A stretch of 64,000 nt of DNA from Diploptera punctata (lineage: Eukaryota > Arthropoda > Insecta > Blattodea > Blaberidae). Positions 1 through 9,944 of the stretch are shown here, one piece after another (the first letter of the stretch is position 1; each line of letters begins with the position of its first letter). The notes beneath the pieces were generated by a model. That model did no database searches, was not told where the DNA came from, and saw nothing but the letters and a program-made list of their open reading frames with translations. Made by a program: the position numbers and the translations under genes. The stretch spans positions 284,501 to 348,500 of the forward strand of contig JASPKZ010010276.1 of assembly GCA_030220185.1 (NCBI GenBank), given 5' to 3'.

Positions 1-47
1 TTCGGCTTGTAGCTCAGTGCCTTAACCACTACGCGTACGGCGTGCCC
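1..47 (-). repeat. SINE-A head fragment, first member of a tandem dimer
   Basis: On the minus strand this reads as the 5' tRNA-like head of SINE-A, including the A-box region (GTAGTGGTTAAGGC), and it runs off the left edge. The same head is seen in full at 40320 and 46226. It abuts the 3' end of a second copy starting at 50, so two copies lie head to tail. Confidence 0.7.
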
Positions 48-49
48 CC

Positions 50-245
50 AAAGTAAAGTGAACCCACGACAGGCCTCAGGAGGGCCTTGGGGTAGTAGGA
101 GGTTAGGGCTCCCACTTTCTCCAGAAAATCGGCACTTGATGTCAACCGGGTTGTCAGTCCTGCGTGACGGCCGCCTTTACCCTCAGACCAAGCGTCTGGT
201 ACTCATTATCGTTAGAGGCTGAGTCAACCCCAGGACATAGTGCAA
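50..245 (-). repeat. SINE-A body, second member of the dimer
   Basis: Matches the bodies of the SINE-A copies at 37590-37870, 40320-40614 and 45925-46226. The shared order on the minus strand is a block around CCAGACGCTTG, then GGCGGCCGTCACGCAGG, then the 3' block CCTCCTACTACCCCAAGG. The head of this copy (further right on the minus strand) is missing. Confidence 0.75.
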
Positions 246-384
246 AATAAAATCCTATATTTTGGTTGAGGATACCTGTATAAATAACAGAAAGAATCAG
301 AAAATAGAAAAATAAAAAATAATACAACAATTTGATAACATTTAAATGTTACTTTTTACATGCATAAAGACTACTCAAACTTAC

Positions 385-600
385 AGACCGATTAATTAAA
401 TACAGGAACGACTGGAAAGAACATATTGATAGAATACCAGAAGAAAGATTTCCAAAATTATTGCTAAATTATAAACTGCACGGAAGGAGAAATGTTGGAC
501 GCCTACACAGAAGATGGTCTGAACAGTTTTAACAATTCTAGCTTTCTTGAAACCGGAACGAGCCAACAGGCTTAATCCCTGGATGATGATGATGATGAAA
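385..600 (+). mobile_element. LINE 3' tip with GAT-repeat tail
   Basis: The frame shows the degenerate C-terminal tail shared by RTE-like reverse transcriptases in this window: a KYRNDWKEHIDR-like stretch, then a GR..VGR..RRW-like stretch. It then runs through the phrase GGAACGAGCCAACAGGCTTA into (GATGAT)n. Heavily 5'-truncated. Confidence 0.6.
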
Positions 601-735
601 GACTACAAAATTGTATGGCTAAAATACTATTAAGCAGACCAAAACTACGTTGGAATGACCTGGTATATTAAGATCTCACACGGGACGAAGCGGACAACAG
701 GAAGTTCTGGAAGACCTTTGAGAAACCTACTTCGT
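600..735 (+). mobile_element. Probable second LINE 3' tip
   Basis: One frame reads KILLSRPKLRWNDLVY, a stop, then DLTRDEADNRKFWK. This resembles the (R/K)RPKLRW tail of RTE-like LINE proteins. No clear tail or target duplication was found, so this is weaker than the preceding fragment. Confidence 0.4.
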
Positions 736-847
736 TTTGAAGTAGCCTAAAATTGATTGATATATTAAAAGAACACATCAACATGCTAAATAAAACTTTA
801 TTATGGCTATAAAAGGAGAAATTGCATTTTAATACGCTAAATCTTAA

Positions 848-1377
848 TCTTAATATATAAAAATTTCGTGTCACGTTGTTTGTCCTCAATGGAATCCTAA
901 ACTACTGAACCGATTTTAATAAAATTTTGCACACTGTATGCACTTTGATCCAACTTGAGAATTAGGGTAGTTTATAACTGAATTTATAGTCGCATTTTTT
1001 TATTGCAAATTATTTGTTTACTATTTAACAAAGAGTTATGAGTTTCATACCATTCTAACAGATGGCGGCGTAATTATCTGTAAGTTCCATATGATTCTAA
1101 CAGATGGCGGTGTAAGGTAATTTGGTAAGTTAATTGGTTTATTATTTAACAAAGATAGATCCAGATGGCTGTGCTTTTTGTTGCAACCGCGAATTTCAAT
1201 TGAATTACAAATATTGATTATTTCATAATTTAAGTGTGTTCAGTGTTTATTTTATTTTCAATATTATTAATTTCGTGTGTAAGTATTAGTTTTAAGTAAT
1301 CTGGCTGAAAGACAGCAACGTAATTAAAATTTTTAACGTATACCTTAGCCACAGCAATGCGTGGTCGGGACTTCTAG
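848..1377 (+). mobile_element. Short non-autonomous Helitron-like element
   Basis: Begins A|TCTTAATATATAAA and ends in a short hairpin (CCAC..GTGG) followed by CTAG|T, the A|TC...CTRR|T signature of Helitrons. A longer minus-strand copy lies at 5061-6248; the two match over about 480 bp from the 5' end and again just before the 3' end (TTAACGTAYACCTTAGCC). This copy is therefore an internal-deletion derivative. There is no coding capacity. Confidence 0.65.
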
Positions 1378-1791
1378 TATTATATATTTAATTTAGTAAA
1401 GAAAATGAACATGAAACTCTGGGAAAAGTTAGAGACAGTAAAGAACAAGATACGCTTGTTTTTACATAGTGTCCTTGAACCGCGTCCTCCGATGGAATAA
1501 GAGATCACTCTTAGAACAGCTCTTTGACATTCATGTCCTAAAAATCTTGCTAAACCTCTTGATAAATGACTGTGTCAGAAGATCAAATACCTGATACTTG
1601 AGTGACATACGTTCTCAGACTACTCCAAGCTTCTTCTTTCACGAAGTTGAGATCGATAGTACTTGAAACGAGGACATTTTATAGAAGAAGATGAATCAAC
1701 TAACAGGAGTCAGTGTGGCATCATTACTATTCTTCGTGTTGATGTTTCACATAAAAAGTTTACAATTTTACTTTATTTATTTATTTATTTA
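1378..1791. other. No feature recognised
   Basis: AT-rich sequence between two Helitron-like elements. All frames are interrupted and I found no similarity to other parts of the window. Confidence 0.5.
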
Positions 1792-2732
1792 CTAGCTAAT
1801 ATCCGGTGTGGCTCTGCTATGCCTAAATAAATTGAAATTAATGTGCTTTTATGTTTAGTTGAATAAGTGAAAGGAAAAATAATTATCAATTTATATTTTT
1901 TAGATAACCCGTGCTGATTACCAGGCGTTGCCCGGGAATCTACTTATCCCGATATTCTTGACACAAATGAGCTGAAATACGAAAATTAACGTGTTTTATG
2001 TTTAGTTAAATAAGTGGGCGCGAGAATTTATATCGTAATTATTTTTAGATATCCCGTGCTGATTGCCCGGCGTTGTCCGGGAATCTACTCATCCCGATCC
2101 TCTTGCCATAAATGAGCTGAAAGACAAAAATTAATGTTCTTCTTATGATTAGTTAAATAAGTAAAATGAAAAATAATTATAAATGTATATAGTAATTATT
2201 TTAAGATTTCCCGTGCTGATTACCCGGTGTTGCACGGAAATCTACTTATCTCGATCTTCTTGGCATAAATGAGCTAAAAGACAAAATTCGTTATTGTGAT
2301 TTATCCGTAAAAGAATATCCGCCATGTGCTGCTATGCTTGCACAGGAATCTACGTACTTGTCTCGATCTTCTTGGCATCAATGAAAGACAAAAATGGTTA
2401 GTGTGAGTTATCCGTAAGAGATAAACATAAGCTGACGCGGACTTCTTTGTAGAGCTTTTAGAGATATTCAATTCTGTGTACATTAATTTGTGTATTTGTT
2501 ATGGTTTAGACAGCGTAAACCATTTAAGCGTCCAAAGAGCTACTTTTTTCACGTTTTCCACTAAAAAGGGCGATTTTTAAGTGTGTAGGAGATGCGTATC
2601 ACAACTCTCTTATAGTCTTTGTTCATTCCGAGAATCTGCTGAACATTTTGCAAAAAGCCCATCACAATCATCAACTGTATAACGCGCATAAAGTACGAAC
2701 AAACAGATAAACATTCATTTATATATATTAGA
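1792..2732 (-). mobile_element. Helitron-like element with internal tandem repeats
   Basis: Read on the minus strand it starts TCTAATATATATAAATGAATG and ends TATTAGCTAG|T. It contains three to four diverged repeats of about 185 bp, each with a phrase like GATCGGGATAAGTAGATTCC and CCGGGCAACGCC. The same core (KAAAACGTGAAAAAAGTAGC-like phrase, then TAAACCATA.CAAATACAC) recurs on the plus strand at 11755-16345, so this is a second copy of that family. No open frame of note. Confidence 0.6.
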
Positions 2733-3890
2733 TTTTTGCATTGATATATTTTTTCCATATTAAATGTCAACAGCAAAGGCAATAATTAAAGCTGTGGATA
2801 TTAAATATTGTATGAAACCTTTAAAATTGCACGATAGTTGAATAAATGAATTAAAATATTTGAGACACGTATTGGGGAAGTCTCGGGTTAAACTCACGAC
2901 GTCGACCAAGCTTGCTGGGTTTTGTTCTCGTTTTGATCAATGGAGATGCAAATGATTTTAGGAATTTCATTACCAGCACCCTTTTCATCATATTTATCAC
3001 AGTAGGCTTACTGAAAATAAATTGTGAATTTTAGTACCAAATAAAACATAATATGTAACACACACACAACATAAAGGCACAGCCTACTGGATAAAACCAA
3101 CGACACTAGAAGCCATATTACCTGAAATGTTAAAGCGACTAAGCTATAAAATTATAAATAAATAAGCTAATATCGATCTTCATTATTAAATGTATAATAT
3201 ATTCCTAAAATTCGCAGAATAACAAATGATCTGTAATTTCAATATTGTATAACACATATAAAAGATAAATAAAATGTGAAAAAAAGAGCTGGGTAAACTA
3301 GCGTATTCCATAGTATGACGAAATTCTGTCATTTGTTAGGTTATTAGAGAGTAATAGAACATAGAAATTATTGAGTTTCAGAGTCCTTGTTTTAATAATA
3401 GATTACTAGCCTGTATACCAAGTTTGGTAGCAAGAAACAATACTTGCGGCCGCTATTATGTTGAAAATGTTCCCACTAAAATTCCAGCTATCATGTTAAT
3501 CTCTATTCCTAACGGCCAAATTTTGCCGATTAACAAACTCAGTATCAGGTTTCTTATTCAAATTTTACATGCAGAGTTTCGTTGAAAAAATAAAAATGGT
3601 GGTCGCTAGAGCTAGTTTTCAATTTTGGCTTCCACCTGTATCTTCGTTATTAATGCTCCGATTTATCTGATTTTCGGAAAATAACTTTCTCCTTTTATTA
3701 CAATGGCATATACCGAGTATCGCTTTAGAAAAAAAACTAAAATTGCGGCGTATAGAGCGATTTTTAAATCTTCGCTTCATGTTGGCTCGCAGTTCTAATC
3801 ATACGATATTGTACTTTTCTTAAATTACTTCTATATCCAGAGCTAGTTTATGAAAAAAAGTGCAGCCGCTAGAGAGTAACGCATGCACAC
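2733..3890. other. No feature recognised
   Basis: AT-rich DNA without an ORF, repeat partner or RNA signal that I can support. Confidence 0.5.
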
Positions 3891-3893
3891 GCA

Positions 3894-3897
<4 letters not shown>

Positions 3898-3949
<52 letters not shown>

Positions 3950-3973
3950 CAAACATCACACGCATACACACAA

Positions 3974-4007
<34 letters not shown>

Positions 4008-4008
4008 G

Positions 4009-4060
<52 letters not shown>

Positions 4061-4062
4061 GG
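3898..4062. repeat. Compound microsatellite (CA)n-(TA)n-(CT)n-(TA)n
   Basis: Consecutive dinucleotide blocks lie directly against the tRNA-like element at 4063. The short ORFs reported here on both strands (for example runs of HTHTHT and YIYIYI) are repeat translations, not genes. Confidence 0.95.
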
Positions 4063-4290
4063 TATGATAAGAAAAATAAATGCCTGGACGGGATTCGAAC
4101 CCGGAACTCTGAGTCTGTACCTGAGCGTGTTATCCATTACACCACCAGGCGAATCCATTTCAAACACTAATTTTTCTTATATATGTATTATATTCTTAAT
4201 TATTACTAGATGTCGCGAGAACTCCGTCTTCACTATACCATATTAAGCTTGCATTGCTCAATGTTGAACATTTAATTATAACATATATAA
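4063..4290 (-). ncRNA. Solo tRNA-like element (Cys-ACA-like core)
   Basis: The minus strand carries the same tRNA-like core as the array at 6256-8560: an intact B box (GGTTCGAATCC), CCAGGC pairing with GCCTGG as acceptor stem, and the flank CATTTATTTTTCTTATCATACC. The spacer (GCGACATCTAGTAATAAT and AATGCAAGCTTAATATGG) also matches the array unit. The far end sits in TA microsatellite. TTTTT 3' of the core could terminate Pol III. Confidence 0.75.
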
Positions 4291-4447
4291 CATTCAATGA
4301 TAATGACATATGGGATCATGCCAAAATATCGGAATAAGTGGCCGAGGCCGACCTTGAATCCATGACGCGGAAAACCCGTGAAAACTTTTTTAATCATATT
4401 TATATTCGCGAAAATCTACAATGTATGTATGTGTATGTATATATAGG

Positions 4448-4537
<90 letters not shown>

Positions 4538-4539
4538 GA

Positions 4540-4640
4540 CATGAAAAGAAAAATGAATGCTTGAGTCGGGATTTGAACCCGACTCAAGCATTAATTTTTC
4601 TTTGCATATCATATTTGCCTCCATTGCCAAATGTCAAAAC
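4540..4640 (-). ncRNA. Collapsed tRNA-like element: T arm fused to acceptor-like stem
   Basis: Positions 4559-4591 form a perfect 13-bp stem around a 7-nt loop. On the minus strand the loop is TTCAAAT and is flanked by CGGG/CCCG, which is a T-psi-C arm. The flanks GAAAAGAAAAATGAATG and CATTAATTTTTCTTTGC match the ends of the other tRNA-like elements. The D and anticodon arms are absent. Confidence 0.6.
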
Positions 4641-4645
4641 CATAG

Positions 4646-4680
<35 letters not shown>

Positions 4681-4687
4681 AATACTA

Positions 4688-4814
4688 CATATATAGGAAA
4701 AATAAATGTTTGTGTTAGGATACCTGAGTGGCTCAGATGGATACACCTCTAAATGTACAGGGTTTAGAGACTTGGGTTCAAATCCCTACTCAGCCACTTA
4801 TTTTTCTTTTCGGT

Positions 4815-4816
<2 letters not shown>
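4688..4816 (+). ncRNA. tRNA-like element with a different core
   Basis: Has a perfect A box (TGGCTCAGATGG) and B box (GGTTCAAATCC), CTGAG/CTCAG stem pairing near the ends, and CTAAA/TTTAG as an anticodon-like stem. The ends GGAAAAATAAATG and CTTATTTTTCTTTTC match the other members of the group. TTTTT follows the core. The 9-nt anticodon loop argues against a working tRNA. Confidence 0.6.
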
Positions 4817-4864
<48 letters not shown>

Positions 4865-4865
<1 letters not shown>

Positions 4866-5060
4866 TAGCTGGCCCCGGCGAACGTCGTATCGCCTTTAAA
4901 TTTTTTTACTTTAATTTTTCCGATGTTTTAATAGTCATTGCTGGGCAGTCTGTTGGTGCGGAAAACAAATCCAACACTATCTCGCAACTCATAAATCGGT
5001 CCAGCCGTTCTTGAGTTATAAATAGTGTAACTATTCCGACTTTGTTTTATATATATATAT
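4865..5060 (-). mobile_element. Short repeat with Helitron-like 3' end
   Basis: The minus strand ends CGCCGGGGCCAGCTAG|T and begins in TATATATATATAAAAC. The phrase GAACGGCTGGACCGATTTAT is typical of abundant arthropod Helitron or RTE-associated repeats. I favour a Helitron end because of CTAG|T, but an RTE/Proto2 tail is possible. Confidence 0.45.
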
Positions 5061-5221
5061 AAAGTCCCTGCCCGGCTAAGGTGTACGTTAAATTATGTTG
5101 TAGTAAACTAAGTGAGAAATCTAAATCAGAATGTTTTTGTTTTACACAATTTTTTAGTTCGGGTACGTTAACAACTAACGCCCGGGATAAATCTGGGTGG
5201 TGGTTTATGTGGAAGTGGTTT

Positions 5222-5240
5222 TGGGGGGGGGGGGGGGGAT
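5222..5240 (+). repeat. Poly-G run
   Basis: About 18 consecutive G residues, unusual in this AT-rich setting. Possible quadruplex or assembly-sensitive site. Confidence 0.8.
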
Positions 5241-5535
5241 TGATTGAGATGAATTTATGTTGCCTGCATTCTCAGTAAATCATCCATAAGTGTATCATAA
5301 GGATTATATACATTTATTGATGGAATATTTTGAGGGGCTTGCTGATTTCATTATACTTTCGTTTTTTTTTTTACGAACTTTTGTCAGTTTTGATTCTCAT
5401 TATCATCAAGAAATCTCTGTACAGTAATATCATCTTGTGATATATTATAGTCATCTTGTTTTTCATTTAATTGAGGCATGGAGATTGTTTCTGTAATATT
5501 AGGCATATTATTATAACTAACAGACTTACTTACAG

Positions 5536-5742
5536 TTATGTTATTCCGTTCCTTAGGACCTTCATATGTTTTAAATCGACATTCTTCTTAAATGTAATAT
5601 TTATGTCACACAGACCTATACCAATTTGCGGAAATTCACTTGATATCTTATCATTCAAGGTCTCTAGAACTGATTCGCCATATTGTTCAATGCCCCTTCT
5701 CGGTCCAGTTAAATTTAAATTAAGTTGTTGTCTTTCAGCCAG
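5536..5742 (-). pseudogene. Coding remnant inside the Helitron-like element
   Basis: A minus-strand frame stays open for 68 codons up to a TAA and reads like real protein (contains LTGPRRGIEQYGESVLETL and DINITFKKNVDLK). The homologous short Helitron copy has a stop within the first dozen codons. It may be the N-terminal part of a Helitron protein, but I do not recognise a domain. Confidence 0.35.
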
Positions 5743-5986
5743 ATTGCTTGAAACTAATACTTACACACGAAATTAACATTATTGTCAATACATTGAAAAT
5801 AAAATAAACACAAACACACTTAAATTATGAAATAATCAATATTTGTAATTCAATTGAAATTCGCGGTTGCAACAAAAAGCACAGCCACCTGATTAAATAA
5901 TAAACCAATTACCTTACACGGCCATCTGTTAGAATCGTATGGAACTCACAGATAATTATAACTCTTTGTTAAATAATAAACAAATA

Positions 5987-6083
5987 TAATTAAATATTTA
6001 ACATTGAGCAATGCAAGCTTAATATGGTATGATAAGAAAAATCCAGGCATTTATTTTTCTTATCATACAATAAATAAACAAAT
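5987..6083 (-). mobile_element. Core-less tRNA-like element relic nested in the Helitron
   Basis: Breaks the Helitron homology between AAATAATAAACAAAT and ATAATTTGCAATAAAAA. The insert has the array-unit flank AATGCAAGCTTAATATGG, then TATGATAAGAAAAAT, only CCAGGC of the tRNA core, then ATTTATTTTTCTTATCATA. It shows the two inverted ends with almost all of the core removed. Confidence 0.6.
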
Positions 6084-6255
6084 AATTTGCAATAAAAATA
6101 ATGCGACTATAGATTTAGTTATAAACTTCCCTAAGTCTCAAGCTGGATCAAACTGCACACAGTGTGCAATATTTTATTAAAATTGGTCCAGTAGTTTAGG
6201 ATTCCATCGCGGACAAACAATGTGACACGTAATTTTTATATATTAAGATATATAT

Positions 6256-6304
6256 AGATCCGGGTTCGAATCCCGTCCAGGCATTTATTTTTCTTATCAT
6301 ACCA

Positions 6305-6335
<31 letters not shown>

Positions 6336-8560
6336 GGAGAGTATAATACATATATAAGAAAAATAAGTGTTTGAATTGGATTCGTCTGGTAGTGTAATGG
6401 ATATCACGCTGAGGTACAGACTCAGAGATCCGGGTTCGAATCCCGTCCAGGCATTTATTTTTCTTATCATACCATATTAAGCTTCCATTGCTCAATGTTA
6501 AAGATTTAATTATAACATCGATAAAGCGTCACTGCTATAAAGTAAAATAAATATTCTCTTTAATTTGCTTACTTGATATAGTCAGCTACTAGATGGCAGT
6601 GAAGACAGTGTTCTCGCGACATCTAGTAATAATGGAGAGTATAATACATATATAAGAAAAATAAGTGTTTAAATTGGATTCGCCTGGTAGTGTAATGGAT
6701 ATCACGCTGAGGTACAGACTCAGAGATCCGGGTTCGAATCCCGTCCAGGCATTTATTTTTCTTATCATACCATATTAAGCTTGCATTGCTCAATGTTAAA
6801 GATTTAATTATAACATCGATAAAGCGTCACTGCTATAAAGTAAAATAAATATTCTCTTTAATTTGCTTACTTGATATAGTCAGCTACTAGATGGCAGTGA
6901 AGACAGTGTTCTCGCGACATCTAGTAATAATGGAGAGTATAATACATATATAAGAAAAATAAGTGTTTGAATTGGATTCGCCTGGTAGTAATGGATATCA
7001 CGCTGAGGTACAGACTCAGAGATCCGGGTTCGAATCCCGTCCAGGCATTTATTTTTGTTATCATACCATATTAAGCTTGCATTGCTCAATGTTAAAGATT
7101 TAATTATAACATCGATAAAGCGTCACTGCTATAAAGTAAAATAAATATTCTCTTTAATTTGCTTACTTGATATAGTCAGCTACTAGATGGCAGTGAAGAC
7201 AGTGTTCTCGCGACATCTAGTAATAATGGAGAGTATAATACATATATAAGAAAAATAAGTGTTTGAATTGGATTCGCCTGGTAGTGTAATGGATATCACG
7301 CTGAGGTACAGACTCAGAGATCCGGGTTCGAATCCCGTCCAGGCATTTATTTTTCTTATCATACCATATTAAGCTTGCATTGCTCAATGTAAAGATTTAA
7401 TTATAACATCGATAAAGCGTCACTGCTATAAAGTAAAATAAATATTCTCTTTAATTTGCTTACTTGATATAGTCAGCTACTAGATGGCAGTGAAGACAGT
7501 GTTCTCGCGACATCTAGTAATAATGGAGAGTATAATACATATATAAGAAAAATAAGTGTTTGAATTGGATTCGCCTGGTAGTGTAATGGATATCACGCTG
7601 AGGTACAGACTCAGAGATCCGGGTTCGAATCCCGTCCAGGCATTTATTTTTCTTATCATACCATATTAAGCTTGCATTGCTCAATGTTAAAGATTTAATT
7701 ATAACATCGATAAAGCGTCACTGCTATAAAGTAAAATAAATATTCTCTTTAATTTGCTTACTTGATATAGTCAGCTACTAGATGGCAGTGAAGACAGTGT
7801 TCTCGCGACATCTAGTAATAATGGAGAGTATAATACATATATAAGAAAAATAAGTGTTTGAATTGGATTCGCCTGGTAGTGTAATGGATATCACGCTGAG
7901 GTACAGACTCAGAGATCCGGGTTCGAATCCCGTCCAGGCATTTATTTTTCTTATCATACCATATTAAGCTTGCATTGCTCAATGTTAAAGATTTAATTAT
8001 AACATCGATAAAGCGTCACTGCTATAAAGTAAAATAAATATTCTCTTTAATTTGCTTACTTGATATAGTCAGCTACTAGATGGCAGTGAAGACAGTGTTC
8101 TCGCGACATCTAGTAATAATGGAGAGTATAATACATATATAAGAAAAATAAGTGTTTGAATTGGATTCGCCTGGTAGTGTAATGGATATCACGCTGAGGT
8201 ACAGACTCAGAGATCCGGGTTCGAATCCCGTCCAGGCATTTATTTTTGTTATCATACCATATTAAGCTTGCATTGCTCAATGTTAAAGATTTAATTATAA
8301 CATCGATAAAGCGTCACTGCTATAAAGTAAAATAAATATTCTCTTTAATTTGCTTACTTGATATAGTCAGCTACTAGATGGCAGTGAAGACAGTGTTCTC
8401 GCGACATCTAGTAATAATGGAGAGTATAATACATATATAAGAAAAATAAGTGTTTGAATTGGATTCGCCTGGTAGTGTAATGGATATCACGCTGAGGTAC
8501 TGACTCAGAGATCCGGGTTCGAATCCCGTCCAGGCATTTATTTTTCTTATCATACCATAT
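6256..8560 (+). repeat. Tandem array of eight 298-bp tRNA-like units
   Basis: Eight cores start at 6384, 6682, 6980, 7276, 7573, 7871, 8169 and 8467, spaced 296-298 bp, after one partial unit. Each 70-nt core has an A box TAGTGTAATGG (broken by a 2-bp deletion in the 6980 copy), a perfect B box GGTTCGAATCC, a GCCTGG/CCAGGC acceptor stem and a TTTTT run shortly downstream. The cloverleaf gives a 7-nt anticodon loop GTACAGA (anticodon ACA). Units are almost identical, so amplification is recent. The spacer contains ACTAGATG..CATCTAGT in inverted orientation. Units match the solo copy at 4063-4290 and more distantly 35088-35390. Function is not established; a SINE-like element amplified in tandem is the simplest reading. 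Confidence 0.85.
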
Positions 8561-8565
8561 ATATG

Positions 8566-8577
<12 letters not shown>

Positions 8578-8620
<43 letters not shown>
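8578..8620 (+). repeat. (TG)n microsatellite
   Basis: About 20 TG units at the right end of the tRNA-like array. Confidence 0.9.
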
Positions 8621-8622
<2 letters not shown>

Positions 8623-8919
8623 GCCTATATGTATATTCGTAATTTCACGTGTTCTTGTGCTTAGTAAGTAGGATGGACCAAAATTTACCAACTGTACCAT
8701 AAAGGGAAGACTACATAAATCAGTTGAAAAAGCATAAACTGTCCCATGATCACTATTAGATAAGCTTTAATATCATAACAAATGCCTTTCTAGAGCTGTT
8801 TGAGTTTACGTATATAATATTACAGGGCTTTATATAAAATTAGTATCGAATTATGTTTCAGTTATATTGATAACTGAAAGTACTTATTTAATATTATTTA
8901 ATAAGCGCATTGTAGCCGT

Positions 8920-9206
8920 GTAGCCTTTTCGCAGAGATAAAAGTCATTCCCTAGTTCGAGTTACCATGGGGGGAAGAAATGTATCATGGAATTTTGGCCA
9001 GTATGGGACTGGTATCCACCCAATTTGGTGATAAATTTGGGTAGCTACAGTAAGTAGGGGATCCACTAGCTATAACGTTTGGAGAACTTGACATGCTCAC
9101 CACATGTCAGCCCTATTTTGCCTGAATAATCGTGAGTGATACATGTGGATATGAGGCCAGCTACGTCTGATTGGCCAAGGTCTTCTAGGCTTGTCGCGCC
9201 ATGGTG
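8920..9206 (+). repeat. SINE-C, nearly full body
   Basis: Follows the SINE-C order: decayed tRNA-like head, GGCCAGTATGGGACTGGT, AGCTATAACG, ACATGCTCACCACATGTC and a GTCTTCTAGGCTTGTCGCGC end. Related copies are at 12671, 13449/15742 and 28393. Confidence 0.7.
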
Positions 9207-9940
9207 TAATAGAAAACTTACTTTTTCTTAATACAGGTTTTCCACTTTACAGCAGTTCGTCCTCTCTTTGCAGGAAACGTAAGAATTAAGACTATTTTTT
9301 ATGGAAGGGATTGTCAGCCCTTCGCCAAACCCCGCATTTGGGCGACCTAACCACAGCCTCGTTTGCCGGTTTTCGGCATTCCTATTGGGCCTTCTCCGCT
9401 ACCGTAGCGGTCACGAGGAAACTAGTCCCCACCGTACATCATCCCAATAGGCTGTTCCGTACTTTCCGTTGCCCATCCCTCGGGACGTGGATAACTAGAA
9501 TGGATTTTGAGGAACGTAATGGAAAAACACTTGTTAAAAAAAGTTTTATTATTATTTGTGTTGCGTGTAACCTCAATTAAACATTTCAAACAAAGGCTTC
9601 TACGTTTCCCTACTGTTTTGTGTTTGTTTCAACCATTCTATTTAAACATGCAACAGGATAACTGAATGTAATATTGTCCACTATATTGAATCTACATATG
9701 AGTTTCAGTCCACTTTCCCTCTATAATCGTGTAATCAAGTATTTATTTTGTGAAAATAAAAGGGATAGTGTACATAAATATTAGCAGGTTTCATTTGGAA
9801 AATTACTTTCATTTTACTCAAAAAGAGCCATCTAGTTCACAACATCAAAACCAGAAAATTACGATATGCTATAGAGTTTATCAAGTGCGAGCACAACTTT
9901 AATCTTCTAAATATTAATAATATTTGAATATATTATTCAA
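9207..9940. other. Unassigned, includes a GC-richer patch
   Basis: Around 9315-9490 the sequence is GC-richer and open for 89 codons on the plus strand, but the product looks like nothing I know. CCTATTGGG and CCCAATAGG form a local inverted pair. The phrase CAGCCCTTCGCCAAACCCC resembles one at about 51546, suggesting an old repeat, not a gene. Confidence 0.4.
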
Positions 9941-9944
9941 ATAC

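Larger units (their letters stand above)
4441..4864. repeat. TA microsatellite blocks
   Basis: Long (TA)n runs at about 4441-4540, 4645-4678 and 4818-4864 separate three small tRNA-like elements. Every element of that kind in this stretch touches a TA run. Confidence 0.9.
5061..6248 (-). mobile_element. Longer Helitron-like copy, partly coding, with nested insertion
   Basis: Minus-strand relative of 848-1377: starts TCTTAATATATAAAAATTACG at 6248 and ends near CCTTAGCCGGGCAGGGACTT at 5061, with the terminal hairpin lost. It keeps about 650 bp of interior that the short copy lacks, including an open stretch at 5536-5742. It is interrupted at about 5987-6083 by a tRNA-like relic. Confidence 0.55.

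Noticed and set aside
3820..4246. ORFs of 61-128 codons on both strands
   Set aside because: Translations of CA, TA and CT microsatellites (HTHTHT, YIYIYI, SLSLSL).
6256..8560. CRISPR array
   Set aside because: Regular spacing, but the whole 298-bp unit repeats including the spacers; eukaryotic context.
6196..8700. Minus-strand ORFs with a conserved-looking MIRKINAWTGFEPG sequence
   Set aside because: They are antisense translations of the tRNA-like core, repeated because the DNA repeats.
9311..9580. 89-codon plus ORF as a host gene
   Set aside because: No ATG context, domain or splice evidence; part resembles a repeat at about 51546.
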